From Anaspis maculata (lineage: Eukaryota; Arthropoda; Insecta; Coleoptera; Scraptiidae): a stretch of 64,000 nucleotides of DNA. Location: assembly GCA_949128115.1 (NCBI GenBank), contig OX421962.1:62165787-62229786 (forward strand). The letters run 5' to 3'. Shown piece after piece: positions 33,354-44,842 of the stretch. A program made the translations under genes and the position numbers. Each line of letters begins with the position of its first letter. The stretch's first letter is position 1. The notes under the pieces were generated by a model that had not been told where the DNA came from, did no database searches, and saw nothing but the letters and a program-made list of their open reading frames with translations.

Positions 33354-33990
33354 TAATGAGAAAATAGTTCAGTGTGTCCACCTCTGACGATGATTTCAAT
33401 AACCTCCAGTTGGACACTGAAAAAAGTACGTCTGAACTGGATGTTAAAAAATACCTACTTCTTAGCCTACCAATCAACCCAAAATTTAGAATTTGAAAAA
33501 TTGACTTCATAATAGAATTTTGGGACTGCCATATAACGGGTTAAGACACAAAACATGCCACCTTAGCGTCCTTTTGTACATGTAAAAAAATATAAAGTGA
33601 TTTCTCTGACCTCCCAAAGAAATTATTTCTTCAAGCATGAAGGATGAAAGAGACATGGCGACCAATGTCATTGAGATTCACAATGGAGTCACATCATCCC
33701 CATTCCAGTGATACAACGAAATTGGAAGATGGTTTGGTAGAAGTTCTTGGACCAACTTGACAGGGCCCCCTGCGGCCCCCCTAAGGGGAAGCTTTTGTGC
33801 TTCTCCTTCTAATATCGTTCGTTAGACCTTGTAGAACACTCATGCAAAAGGAATTTTCTGTATCAATAAATGCCGTATAGTACCGTTTTTTAATGTGTAC
33901 CGACCCCACTAAGGTACCTAATTGATCGTATAAACAACCTGAAACCTGTCTATTACAGACAGCTAAGCACTAGCACGTACTAGGTACTAG

Positions 33991-34581
33991 CAAAGGTGGG
34001 CACCGTTAACGAAAAAGTTAACTTCGTTAAACGTTAAATCGTTAGCAAAAAAGTTAATTTAGTTAATCAGTTAATTGATTGAAAACGTTAACGTTAAACC
34101 GTAACGTTAATTTTTTATTTTGTAAACCAAAATAATCATCTCTCAGACCACCCGAACACCACCTTGAAAGCGACTAAACTATAATACCTACCTACCCTAC
34201 ACCCTACCCCAGCATACCCAACTAAACTGAGCCAAAATTGAAGTGAACCACCCCATTTAGCCTCGGTTACCTCAATGAGGATGACTCAAGAAAAATTACC
34301 TGATTCTGAAAATGTTTGTGCTGGTCGATAGATAATCTTTACAGGTGGTGGTGGTATAGTTAAAAACTTCAATCTTCCGGACTTCTTCTATTTCGGGTTT
34401 TAAAAACAAATATGGCTAAACAAGTTAACGTTAACTGACTTAAGTCAACGGAAGTTGAATGTAACGAAAGTTACTTAGTCCGTTAATAATTTTTCAATTC
34501 AACTTAAAAGTTGAATCTTAACGAAAAAGTTAACTTCGTTAATTACCGACTAACGGATTAACGCTTTGGTGCCCAGCTTTG
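33991..34581. mobile_element. hAT-like element with 8-bp duplication GGTACTAG
   Basis: The ends CAAAGGTGGGCACC and, inverted, CAAAGCTGGGCACC differ at one base. GGTACTAG is repeated exactly at 33983-33990 and 34582-34589, as hAT insertions do. The sub-terminal regions are full of GTTAAC/AACGTTAA words on both sides, typical of transposase-binding repeats. No transposase is encoded in its 591 bases. Confidence 0.9.
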
Positions 34582-34589
34582 GGTACTAG

Positions 34590-35570
34590 GTAGGGTAGAT
34601 TTATTTATTATCTATCACTTATTAGGTAGGGAATAAACACAATAAGGTGGTCGTGGCATCGGCCTGCCTGGCTATGGGATTTAAAATATCCAGTAATCCG
34701 ATAAAGCCTCGGATCATGAAGAACATGCCTTATTTCGAGCATTTGCTGGTTTCACGGAACATTTATTAACAATAATCCAATAAAAAATGGAAAAAAATAT
34801 CCCTCTGTTGTCTCAATAGGCTAATAAATTAAATCACCAGCCACTCTGTCAATCTGCAGGGGACAATCTAATTTGACGGAGATCTCAATCCTCGCTCTCT
34901 CACCCCAACAACCCAGCGAGTTCAATGTTCTTGCTGCACCCTACAGATGTTTCACATCTTTTTCCCCATCCGGTGCTTGGCGTTTGGCTTGTTTTTATTT
35001 AACGCTTAACAATGGAATACGTCGGATTGTTGATACCAGATATGATCTGGGGTAATTTAAAGTTTGACACTGGAATTACTACCATCACCAGCTTCCTTCA
35101 CCTTCACAACACAACACCAAACCGCATTTCCGTTGGGTGGTGCGAGTTTCTGGTGCACGTGATAGTTGATTCTGTCTCTAATGCTAGGTTCATACACCAT
35201 GAATTATAAGGCGTAAAAAGTAACACCATTAACCTCCTGGGTAGTAACTGATTGCTAGGGAAATTGGCCTGGTTTTAGGCGTTTCTTCTTAATCCTTTAG
35301 CATTAAACTTGGTAGGTATATGAACCCTGTGAATTGTTGTACTGTTCTCAGAATATATTAAACAAGTGCCAAAGTCTGTGAGAGTGTGATTCTCTATATC
35401 ATATTATTGAAAATCGGTAAACTATATATCGGAGGAAGGTTCGAAAACAAATATACCTAGAGGTATCCAAGTACTCGCGCTCTGAAGACTAGCTACATAA
35501 AATTACGATAAAATACCTCAAAAGAGAGGATGCAGATATCTAATAGGCTACCGGACTCATTTTTTAGCGC
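34590..35570. other. Unassigned sequence
   Basis: No gene or bounded repeat was recognised. Plus-strand frames at 34873-35055 and 35012-35209 are short and unrelated to known families. Confidence 0.35.
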
Positions 35571-36425
35571 ACTTCTCCAAACGGGAAGGCGCTTTTGTCC
35601 TCGCTTTGTCCGTCCGTCCGTCCGTCCGTCCGTCCGTCCGTCCGTCCGTCACAGCATCTAGTCCTAGACGAAAAGGTTTTTGCGAAAAAAATTTACTCCA
35701 TTGGGTAGCTCATGACCTTGTATCCCGAACCAAGAAAAATCTCGACGAAATAATAATAAACAATGACAATAATAACAATTTAGTGTGACGCCGCATCGCC
35801 GTTGAATGCTGCATTTCAGAAGCCGGCCTGATCTCGAAAGTTATCACATGCGAGGAAGTACCCGATCTTATCATTTTACCATAATACATATGCGGAGTTA
35901 TATTTAGAGGATGATTTGAACTTCATTTTAATGGAAATTTCACATCGGTGCGGGGTGCAGGCCAATAGTTATTGATTTTTGAAAATGACTCCGAAACTAC
36001 GGCTCGGCCGCAAATGATTTATTCGTTGCTTGCTGGTGCTTGATATCCTTTCCTCCGAACAAAACGAAATTCAATACAGAAAATATTTCAACTCGAATGG
36101 GTAGCTCATGGCCTTGGTACGCGAATCAAGAAAAATCTTGCCGAAATAATCATGAACAATCACAAAAATAACATTTTGGTGTAGGGCGGCTTCGCCGATC
36201 AAGTGCTGGCATTCGCGGTAAGATGTAGAAAGTTGCGATATGCAGGCAACTACAATTTCTTAATGAAATACATCACTGTATGTACGGCATTATATTTAGA
36301 GAACAATTTGAACTTTCTATTGACAAAAACCCCACTTCGATCCGACCGTCGGGTCAATTGTTATCCATTTTTGAAAACGACCGCAAAGCCACGGCTCGGC
36401 GCATATTACACGACCCTACAAATTT
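35571..36425 (+). repeat. Dispersed repeat R2, copy 1
   Basis: TTTTTAGCGCACTTCTCCAA, GGGAAGGCGCTTTTGTCCTC and GCTTTGTCC lead into a GTCC array. The start recurs inverted near 42380-42530 and 49460-49570, and the GACCGCAAAGCCACGGCTCG-like part recurs inverted near 49280-49350. Within copy 1 the motif GGGTAGCTCATG(A/G)CCTTG occurs twice (35703 and 36099), so the repeat has an internal duplication. It is not coding. Confidence 0.7.
35608..35650 (+). repeat. GTCC microsatellite
   Basis: About ten uninterrupted GTCC units inside repeat R2. Confidence 0.95.
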
Positions 36426-36599
36426 AAAATCAGACGTGCCGAAATAGTAATTGAACATTTTGAAATAGCCAACACTAGGTACCTGAAGGATAATGGCACT
36501 CAAATTACGAAACATGTTCGCTCAATAACAAAAAAAAAGTAGGTAGGTATCACTAAAAATCATGTGACAGGCTACCATTTTTTCGGTTTTTCGATCAAA

Positions 36600-36706
36600 A
36601 AGAAATGTTCCAATTCAAAGGTGAACCCGATATTCGTGTTCAGGAGGTCGAAATCAGTCGGGGAACATTTTTTTATATAAGTAACAGAATGACGCTTATG
36701 TGGCCG

Positions 36707-36737
<31 letters not shown>

Positions 36738-36780
36738 CGAGTCCGTGCAGAAGACGCTGTACTCCTTCTCGAGAATTGAA
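36600..36780 (+). repeat. Repeat block with GTCT microsatellite
   Basis: GATATTCGTGTTCAGGAGGT, the following AATCAG and the GGAACAT word resemble 49035-49075 on the same strand. At 36711-36737 about six GTCT units follow, in the same relative place as the GTCC array of R2. Probably a related dispersed repeat. Confidence 0.55.
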
Positions 36781-37010
36781 ACAAGAGTCTTGGAACTTTT
36801 TTCCGATTAATAGCTGATGTCCCCAAGGGTAGCCAATGGGTACTATTTTTGTTATCCATACATCGTTATCATTATTCTCAAAAAACAGAGATCTCCTGTG
36901 CACTTCGATGAAGTTGAACTTCTCCCCGTGAAATAAAGCTACAGCCCTTGAAGATTGAACTTTATCCGGTGGATAGCTTAGGTCCTCAAGGACTAAATAG
37001 GCAGGTTGGC
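36781..37010. other. Unassigned spacer
   Basis: Nothing recognised between the GTCT repeat and the 118-bp array. Confidence 0.4.
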
Positions 37011-37425
37011 TTTCATAATTCGGCCGCCATCTTGGCTGCCATATTGAAATTTCTTATTAGTGGAACGATTGTCATGAAACTTGGAACTTACCCTTGTCTA
37101 GTACGATCATTCTTATTTTCAAGCCAAATTTCAAGATTGCCCCACCATCTTGGCCGCCATATTGAAATCTCTTATAAGTGGAAGGATTTTCATGAAACTT
37201 GAGAGTTACGCTTGTCTCGTACGATCATTCCTATTTTCAAGCTGAGTTTCATAATTCTGCCGCCATCTTGGCCGCCATATTGAAATCTCTTGTTAGTGGA
37301 ACGATTTTCATGAAACTTGGAACTTACCCTTGTCTAGTACGATCATTTTGATTTTCAAGCCGAATTTCATGATTCTGTCGATATTTTGGCCGCCATATTG
37401 GAATTTTTTGCCCAAGATGGTAGAA
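37011..37425 (+). repeat. 118-bp tandem repeat, about 3.5 units
   Basis: CATCTTGGCCGCCATATTGA, then TCTTATTAGTGGAACGATT, CATGAAACTTGGAACTTACC and CTTGTCTAGTACGATCATT recur with the start at 37028, 37146, 37264 and 37382, an exact period of 118. Units differ by scattered substitutions. Each unit has two GCCAT cores in a GGCCGCCAT context. Confidence 0.9.
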
Positions 37426-38869
37426 CCCTAATCACTTAACATCTTGCGTTCACTAATCCTCCAAAAAGGAAGTGCGCTACTGAGCCTCATGCCCATGAGG
37501 CATATTCGCTTGTTCTAATTTTTTTGAATGAAACTTTTTTTGTACGATAACTTTTTTTGATATATTTATGAGAACGACAGCGCGATATCTCAAATTAGGA
37601 TGAAGTTGAATTGGTGAAATGGGGCGTTGCTGAATCAATCGCTGTACATATTCCTGTTTCCCGCAACGTTAGCCCAGGCTTTTTAGTCGAAAAAACCGCA
37701 AAACATGAAACAAATCAAAACACGCTCAATCTCTTCAGTTTTGGGTTCACTAGACTTTGCTGTATAACATACAAAAAGTCCCCAACTTTCCCCCGTGTGC
37801 GTCATTGTTTTCTTGAGAGGCAAAGATGAAGACACCTCAAAATGCACTTTCCGCTTAAAAATGCTCTTAGTTCTCAACCACCAAATCGATTCCTCTTATC
37901 TTGGTCTTGAATGAAAGATAATGAATCAAAGTGAATGATATGGGATAGCTTTTGTCCAAAATTTGACACTAACAGACTTAATTTCTTGATAATGGCACTT
38001 TTTTCGTGTTTTCTTTCTTACGCTTCAGTTAACATTTTACTCTTGCATCGACCACCAAATATCACTTGGTATTATTATATGCAGTAGATTCCCTACAGTT
38101 TCACTTAAAAATGACGTATCTTCGTAATCTTCGCAAAATGACGTAAATGACCAATTTTCCAAATAGGTCGTTTCAGTCCTGCAACCCATATACCTCAGGA
38201 ACCAATCACATGTTATTTTTTTGGTCTTCAATCTTTCACATATTCCCTAGATGAAGGATTTTTATGATAGATGGTTTTTCCATACTTGAAAAATGAAGCA
38301 AATGGCATGGTATGAAAATAATCGATTTTTTGGGATTCTTCGGGACTTCAAGTACAGATTTCAAAGGTCGAAGAAAAGTACCATTTTGAAGTTGGCGACT
38401 TCTAGACAAAAGTGTGATACCGAATGTTGAATTGGCTTTCCAAAAATGTGAAACACACTGAAATCCGGACATTTGCTGTACACGTTACAGCCCCTGAACG
38501 GACACTATGCAAATTGTGACGTAAAATCCGCAAATAAATTTTGAGTAATTTTCACTGCGTTCTAGCAGACGCTGTATCTCAAAGACTATTGACCACAAAG
38601 TGATGAATTTAATAATGATCTCTTGAGAATTTAACGGGCTACATTTTCTTCGCTGGTTTTTGTGTTGTAAAGGTGATAGTTTCAAGTTATTCAGAAAAAA
38701 TCGAAAATTTACAAGGATGGCGCTCTTTTATTGGTCCTAGAAAAAAAGCCAAGCCTTGGAATTTTCGGGAATTACAGTATGTTACTTCACGTTAAATTCT
38801 GCATCGATCCACCAAATTTCGTCAACTTCCGAATTTACTTCCGGTTAAAACCTATTTTGACTGGACTAG
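37426..38869. other. Unassigned sequence
   Basis: No gene or bounded element was recognised. A short perfect dyad GCCTCATG/CATGAGGC lies at 37484-37501. Confidence 0.4.
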
Positions 38870-39042
38870 TAGGTATAGACAATACAAATAGAAAAGACAC
38901 ATGTCGTCACGGATTTTTACGGTTGCGTAGTAACCAGGTGAGTCCATCATTCAAAAAAAGGTTGGCTGATTTTTGATGCCCCAATATCCGTGACGACGGT
39001 GGTGATAACATATGGTCTTCTCTATTTGTATTGTCTATACCT
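38870..39042. mobile_element. Palindromic MITE, 173 bases
   Basis: TAGGTATAGACAATACAAAT pairs exactly with the inverted right end; inside, AGAAAAGACACATGTCGTCA pairs imperfectly and CGTCACGG again well. No open frame. The duplication is not resolved. Confidence 0.75.
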
Positions 39043-39114
39043 AGATCATGTCTTGCAGACTCACCTTTTACCTTTGTAGCTCTTCCTCCGAATAGCTGAT
39101 CAAAAAGTATTGGA

Positions 39115-39405
39115 GTTATTCTGTAAGGACGATGTATAGATGTAAGCGCTGTATCGCTGTAAGATGATACACGTGACAATGCAAAACATTATTGGTGCTA
39201 TTCTGTGAAAAAGATACATCGATGTAAGCGCTACATCGCTGTAAAATGACAAAAGTAATAATGTTTTGCATTGTCACGTGTGTCATCTAACAGCGATACA
39301 GCGCTTACATCGATGTATCTTTTTTACAGAATAACACCATATTACTTTTGTCATTTTACACCGATGTAGTGCTTACATCTATACATTTTTCTTACAGAAC
39401 AGCAC
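39115..39405. repeat. Four-unit composite palindrome
   Basis: Two direct units (39115-39195 and 39196-39265) are followed by two inverted units (39266-39345 and 39346-39405). Each carries GATGTAAGCGCT(G/A)(T/C)ATCGCTG followed by AAATGAC or its like. The central arms AACATTATTGGTG-to-AATGTTTTGCATTGTCACGT pair almost perfectly. TTCTGT(A/G)A marks unit ends. Confidence 0.8.
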
Positions 39406-39661
39406 CATAAATCTGTCTTGCGATTAGTTTGTTATCATTTACGTCAAGTTTTCAATATTTCAATATTGACCGAAGTCAATATCTGTCGTGAATGGCACTG
39501 AATATGAATCACCCTGTACAACGCAACGACGCGATGCTCATTTCATCGGACGGAGCATTGCAATTCATTTTGATTATTATCCTTCCAGATGTCGATAGTC
39601 TGGACTACCCTATATATTCAACCAAGCAATGATGCAGTAGGTAGAAAGGTATGTTATTGTA
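39406..39661. other. Unassigned spacer
   Basis: No feature was recognised between the two palindromes. Confidence 0.4.
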
Positions 39662-40471
39662 CAGGTGTCCCAGCTAAAACAGCCCAGTGCGATCTTCTCA
39701 GAAAATATCAAGGCAACGGAAGAAACATTTCAATTGGGGGGAAACATGATCTTTTAGCTTTCTTTTGAGGGGGGCGCCGATGCTTGTAGGTGCTCTAGTT
39801 TCCAAGAGAATGCATTTTTAATCGGGCAAGCACAAGAATTCAATAATTCATATCCAGCAAAAAAAAATCTTCAGATGGAAAAAAATTCTCTTTCTCCGGG
39901 CTTTCCATTGATGTGTCGCTGATGTCTGTACCTGGCCCAGTAAGTCAGATATTCTGTCTTACAGCCCAGCAAACTCAATAATCGGAATACATGACGTCAC
40001 CGATCACACATACACCACACACTTGTTGATTGTAACATCAGGCAGTATTCATTGCTATGGTGAATCCAGGTATGGTAAGTGAGAAAGTCCTAGTAACGGC
40101 TAGTGGTAAAACTAACAAGTGTGTGATCGGTGACGTCATGAATTCCAATTATTATTGTGTTTGCTGGACTGTAAGACAAAATATCTGGTTTACTGGGCCA
40201 AGTACAGACATCAGCGATACATAAATGGAAAGCCCAGAGAAAGAGGATTTTTTTTCATCTGAAGTATTTTGATTTGTCGCGGTCATGAATTTTCGAATTC
40301 TTGTGACTCGCCCGATTAAAATTGCATTTCCTTGGAAACTAGAGCACCTACAAGCATCGGCGCCCCATCCAAAGAAAGCTAAGAGGTCAGGCTTCCCCCC
40401 AATTGATTTTTTTTGTTGCCTTGATATTTTCTGATAAAATCGCGCTGGGTTGTTTTAGCTGGGACACCCTG
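39662..40471. mobile_element. TA-flanked foldback FB-A, 810 bases
   Basis: Left end CAGGTGTCCCAGCTAAAACA and inverted right end CAGGGTGTCCCAGCTAAAAC, with TA on both sides (39660-39661, 40472-40473). The arms pair for nearly 400 bases, through GGCGCCGATGCTTGTAGGTG, CTGATGTCTGTAC and CATGACGTCACCGATCACAC, to a small centre near 40066. No transposase is present. Confidence 0.88.
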
Positions 40472-40473
40472 TA

Positions 40474-41676
40474 GTGACAGAATAATAATTACGTGTTGGA
40501 GTGCGAAAGTTCGCCAAGAACAGTGAAAGGCAAGTTGAAAAAAACGCATTAGCAGGATCGAAGACATCCAGGATTGCAGGGACACTTTACACACACATCT
40601 CTCTTTTGCTTGATGCTGGATGGTCTAATGCCTAAAAAATGACAGGATACTTTTCTCACAAACGCACTGCTGTCGTAAAAATGAAATGCGAAATTTATCA
40701 TCCCCTCAATTTATTTTATCAGCACCGTCGACGAGCTTCGGTCATTAGGTCGCACCGGGCATATAAAGAGGTTAGATAGGTATACCAGCGCTAGCACGAC
40801 GATGTAAATATTTATTTCCTTTCCTGATAACTATGTATGTGGTGAAGGTATCACTAAAAGTTCACGCTAGATATATCAGAATTATACGAAAAACTGTCAC
40901 GTTGCCCAAACGCAACCCCGCAGATTTATTTCTGTTCGCGGCTAATGGCCCGTGAACGGAAAGGATTCCTTCTTGCTGCTGCGTTCCTACGAACTTATCT
41001 CCTGACAAATTTTCGTAATTTCAGGACGGCCGGGGAAAATAAGATTGATTCCTGTGTTATCCCTCTTGAAGTATAAACCTTTTAAGGTGGCAGAGCATCA
41101 GTGGATGGTTCAACACACCGCCACCGCACCGCGCACCAGTTCATTACCACCCACACCCTGATGCTGACTTCCCGGCCTCTCCTGTCTGGTGCTTGCTTTG
41201 CTCTCGTCAAAAGCGGTGATTTTCATTAGATTCCCGACGCTTTGTGCCAAATTGTCACTCCTACTGCTGCAGCAGGAGGAAAATCCTTTGAGGTTTAGCC
41301 ACGGACTAGGGAGGAAAAGGAGGAGGACGAAGGGGAGGGAAGGTGTGTATACGAACACACAATGCGCCGAGCTGTCTCTGAAATTTAATTAGCTTTGGAA
41401 GATCGAAAAAGAAAGCAGTAGGAACGCTGAGCTCTCATGATTTATCACAGATAACTGCAAGTTTTGTTGTTTCGTGAGTTTACTCGAAGGTTTAGAATCA
41501 AGACATGATGTCGCAGACTATGACTAGCGAAATTGAGTCGTCTAACATCAGGATGATTTTCTCGCATCGAGTTTTCTCAGTTTTGACATCAATTGTTCAT
41601 TTGATTTAATATTTAATTAATCACCATATTTGAACGAGCGGTGAACTTTCGTCCCGCAGATTCAAATCACATCCGC
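40474..41676. other. Unassigned sequence
   Basis: 41096-41370 is GC-richer, but its open frames on both strands (67 and 82 codons) show no domain. TTTTCGTAATTTCAG at about 41010-41025 resembles a splice acceptor, without a following convincing exon. Confidence 0.3.
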
Positions 41677-42063
41677 GTCTTCGACCTAACAGATGGAAGA
41701 ATGATTCGTGAGTTGCCGGATTCTGGTGTTAAGCCTGTCACAACAATCTTTATTATAATGTCGAGGACTACTCATTTGCCGAGATGTTGGAAATTAGCCG
41801 ATATCATTCCGGTACCAAAACCTGGCAAGAAGTTTGAGACCCTGCTTCTAAAATGCCTACAGCCAATAGTGAACGAAAAGATCATTATCCCTAAGAATCA
41901 TTTCGGGTTCCGAAGGCAACACTAAACTATACAACAAGCCTATCGTGCGATTACTAAAGTACGTAATGGTCTTAAGACGAGAAGATTCTGTTCGACTGCG
42001 TTCCTGGGCGTCTCCCAAGGTTTCGACCACAAGTGGCACATCGGGTTGCTACACAGACTGTAG
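41677..42063 (+). pseudogene. jockey-like LINE reverse transcriptase relic
   Basis: The reading GRMIRELPDSGVKPVTTIF, then LPRCWKLADIIPVPKPGKK is the start of the reverse transcriptase domain of jockey-type non-LTR elements. About 15 residues including the usual YRPISLL are deleted. It continues LLLKCLQPIVNEK, HFGFRRQH, a stop where Ser is expected, TIQQAYR and STAFLGVSQGFDHKWH. Motif A normally reads F-L-D; here the catalytic Asp is Gly. The domain ends after HRL with a stop, and the palm motif with the YxDD pair is absent. No 5' or 3' end of the LINE is visible around it. Confidence 0.85.
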
Positions 42064-42379
42064 CTTCACCTTCCCTATTGAAGCCCACCGCATGTGATTC
42101 GCAGCAAAAATGGACAAGAAAATACAACAAATGTATGTTCGATCGGAACAGCTGAGGCTATGATTCGGGCGATGAATAGAAAAGGGCGCCAACGATTTAA
42201 TTCCCACGAAAGTGGCGCGAAGACCACCAAAATGATTAGAATGCGCTCCCATCGGCGAAACTCAATTTCAGTCCCCTTTGGAGTTAATCCCAACTCCAAC
42301 CTGTCGGAGAAGAGAGTGAGTTAATTTAATGCAATCGCCCTATTGTTTATCCTTATTTCGATGAGATTTTTCTTAGTTC
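42064..42379. other. Sequence downstream of the LINE relic
   Basis: No continuation of the reverse transcriptase was recognised in any frame. Confidence 0.35.
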
Positions 42380-42590
42380 TGGTCCCAAGGCCATGAGCTA
42401 TCCATTGAAGATGAAATTTTTTGGACAAATCCTTTCGTCAATGACTAGATGCTGTGACAGACAAACACAGACGTACAGACCGACAAAACAAAGACATAAG
42501 AGCCTTTTCGTTTGGAGGAGTACACTTAAAATTACCCTGGAATAATAAATTAGGAATAACACCGCCGAGTTTTTCCCCATTATCACGACA
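42380..42590 (-). repeat. Repeat R2, copy 2 (inverted)
   Basis: On the minus strand it reads TCCAAACGAAAAGGCTCTTA, then TGTTTTGTCGGTC, TGTGTTTGTCTGTCACAGCA, CTAGTCATTGACG and GATAGCTCATGGCCTTG, in the same order as copy 1 at 35571. The GTCC array is reduced to a few diverged units. Confidence 0.65.
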
Positions 42591-43619
42591 ATTTCAGATG
42601 CGAAATAAAATTTGCTAAGACTCGCCGAAATCCCGTTTGAAGAAAACTATAAATTTCATATCTTTAATAACGATGCTGGGAAACGGCACCGCAAAACGCA
42701 CTGAAGAAATCCTGAAAATGTCCTTTTTCTTTCCTGTTTCCTTGACGATGCAATTGGGACCTTTCTGAATATATATGATAACAATGCCGCGGGATCCTTC
42801 AGCACCCCAAGTGAGTAATGATCTCTCCTGCAGCAGTCCAGGCATATCTTTCCAGGCAACAGGAATATACGTATACACGCATAATGAGAATCGGAACTGG
42901 CAGCAGCGATGGGTGATTAAAAACGACGAAAAAAAACCTTATGAAACAACACCACGTTGGGAAAACATAGGAAACGCCGGAGAACATCAACCCATGTTTT
43001 TGTGCCTACCATCATGATGCATTCATTCTCCTTTTATTTAAAAAGTCGCTCACCCCACACACAGAAGGTACACATGCACGTTTCTTGTGTACAGCAGGCA
43101 CGAGGCGGAAGACTTGATCTGTAAAATGGCTTTTTGTTCGAAGGGGCTATGTGATCTTTGAATTAAAGCCCCCTTATAGTGTTCCATTTACCCTTTGCGC
43201 GATTCATGAATTTATAGACGGCGCCCGGAGAATATCCGTGTTCAAGGTGGTTTACAGCTTATTTTCTAATGAAAAATTATATCGTAGGCGGCACCGAGGC
43301 CCTCGTCCTATTCGGCTTTAAAATTTTATGAGGAAGGAAGCTACTTTTCCTGGCTCAATTTGACTTTTTACATTTACGAAAATTGAATGTTGTTTTATAT
43401 GTATATTGAATACAAAGTTGCAACGCAAATAGGTGGGTACGCAATAAACCATTTGCAAAATAAGGTAAGACGTTTACTTACATTTTGTTCTACTTTCCCA
43501 AGCCACCACCCAACGAGAAGAGGAAGTACCTATTATTGTGAACGTGCAAAAAAAAATCGAGATTTCGACGGATATATCCGTTTTGAGGTCCCCCTATGAC
43601 GATTAAGACCATTTCCAGA
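42591..43619. other. Unassigned sequence
   Basis: No gene was recognised. Overlapping open frames at 42615-43017 on both strands read 60-87 codons, without a domain. Confidence 0.3.
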
Positions 43620-43965
43620 ATGATCTCTGTCTGTATGTGTGTATGTTTGTCTGTAACCTTCCACGATAACAACCACAACGTCTATCCGATCGACTTGCAA
43701 TTTGGTACACTGACATGGTTTCACCGTCGAATGAGCCCATTAGTTTTTGGCTGTCATTTGTCAAACAGAAGCGTCACTATCAAAAAATAATGGCAGAAGC
43801 TATATCTCACGGAACTTGACATGCATTATGCCTTTGAAAGCCCATAAAATCTGAAATCAGAACAGTTAAAAGTATTGCTCTATCTGTCATCTGACAAATC
43901 ATGTTAAAATGTCAAAGCCCACAGCTTTACCATTTAATTATTCAAATCTATCCAATGGATGGATG
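43620..43965 (+). repeat. Dispersed repeat R1, copy 3
   Basis: Same strand and order as copy 1: CTGTCTGTATGTGTGTATG, CCGATCGACTTGCAATTTGG, TTAGTTTTTGGCTGTCATTT, GCGTCACTATCAAAAA, CCATTTAATTATTCAAA. It extends further 5' than copy 1. Confidence 0.7.
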
Positions 43966-43998
43966 GATGTGGAAGCGGTACACCTCTGAAAACACATC

Positions 43999-44842
43999 GA
44001 TACTGCATTTTGGAGTAGAGTGACGAGATTTTGCATGGACGTACCTTATCCCAAAACAAGCGATTTGACCCGCAGCACTCCATATTTCGTCCCTTAGGGG
44101 GCCCATGAGGGCCCTCCAAATTGTCAAGATGCAAGAACTTGAAAAACTTCGGAACTAGCGGAACTTGGTTTCCGCTGAAACCAAATTGCTTGACCTAGAT
44201 CAAATTTATCTGCCCGTTTCTCCTACTAAAAAATCACCATGCCAAAAATTTGACGGCCCAGCAGAAAAAAAATTCTTTATGAGCTTTCTTAAACGTTTTA
44301 CAGTCATGTAGCGTAGAAATCACCAAGAAAAGTTCGAGGTGTCTATTTCTGCAAAAATTACGAGTGATATCCAGTGGGGACATAGAAAGAAATGCTCTTG
44401 GAAAAGGTGTACTGAAGATGTCACCACTTCTTTGGAAATAACTACTACAAGAAATCTTTCTTCATAATTAGGCTTGCGGAATGCGATTGGGAACACATGA
44501 AATCATATCAATTTATCGTTTCCATGCATATAAGAAGAAATAAAAACAATTTTTCTGACCTCGGCCAAAGAATTTTTTTTTCAAGTGTGAGGAATGGAAC
44601 GGACACGACGACAATTGATGAAAACAATCAATGATGTAATCAATAGACCCGTAAGCTTCTCTTATGGCACACATGACGATACTCAATGATCGTTTTGTGA
44701 AAGTTCTTGCATCTTGAAAATTTGGAGGGCTTCCATGGCACCCCTTAGGGACAAAATATGGAGTGCTGCAGGTCAAATCGGCTGTTTTGGTATAAGGTAC
44801 GCCCATGCAAAATCTCGTTACTCTACTCCAAAATGCAGTATC
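43999..44842. mobile_element. Foldback FB-G
   Basis: GATACTGCATTTTGGAGTAG pairs exactly with the inverted right end. The arms (about 160 bases) continue through CGAGATTTTGCATGG, CGATTTGACC and GATGCAAGAACTT. The remainder of the right half (44560-44640) resembles the right half of FB-C at 33600-33680. A 128-codon minus-strand frame at 44513-44899 lies across the arm and has no recognised domain. Confidence 0.75.

Larger units (their letters stand above)
32121..33877. mobile_element. Foldback element FB-C, interrupted in its right arm
   Basis: TACGGCATTTGATGATACAG at the left pairs with the inverted right end TACGGCATTTATTGATACAG, and TA flanks both ends (32119-32120, 33878-33879). The long arms include GGGGGGCCGCAGGGGGCCCT and a near-perfect central palindrome at 32445-32815 (for example GATGCTCAGCGTTCTCCCTG on both strands). 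The right arm is cleanly split at a TA by the pogo-like element 32821-33353. Removing it restores pairing between the arms (TGAACTATTTTCT). No transposase remains in FB-C itself. Confidence 0.85.

Noticed and set aside
39115..39405. CRISPR-like array
   Set aside because: Units are inverted as well as direct, there are no unique spacers of even length, and the context is eukaryotic.
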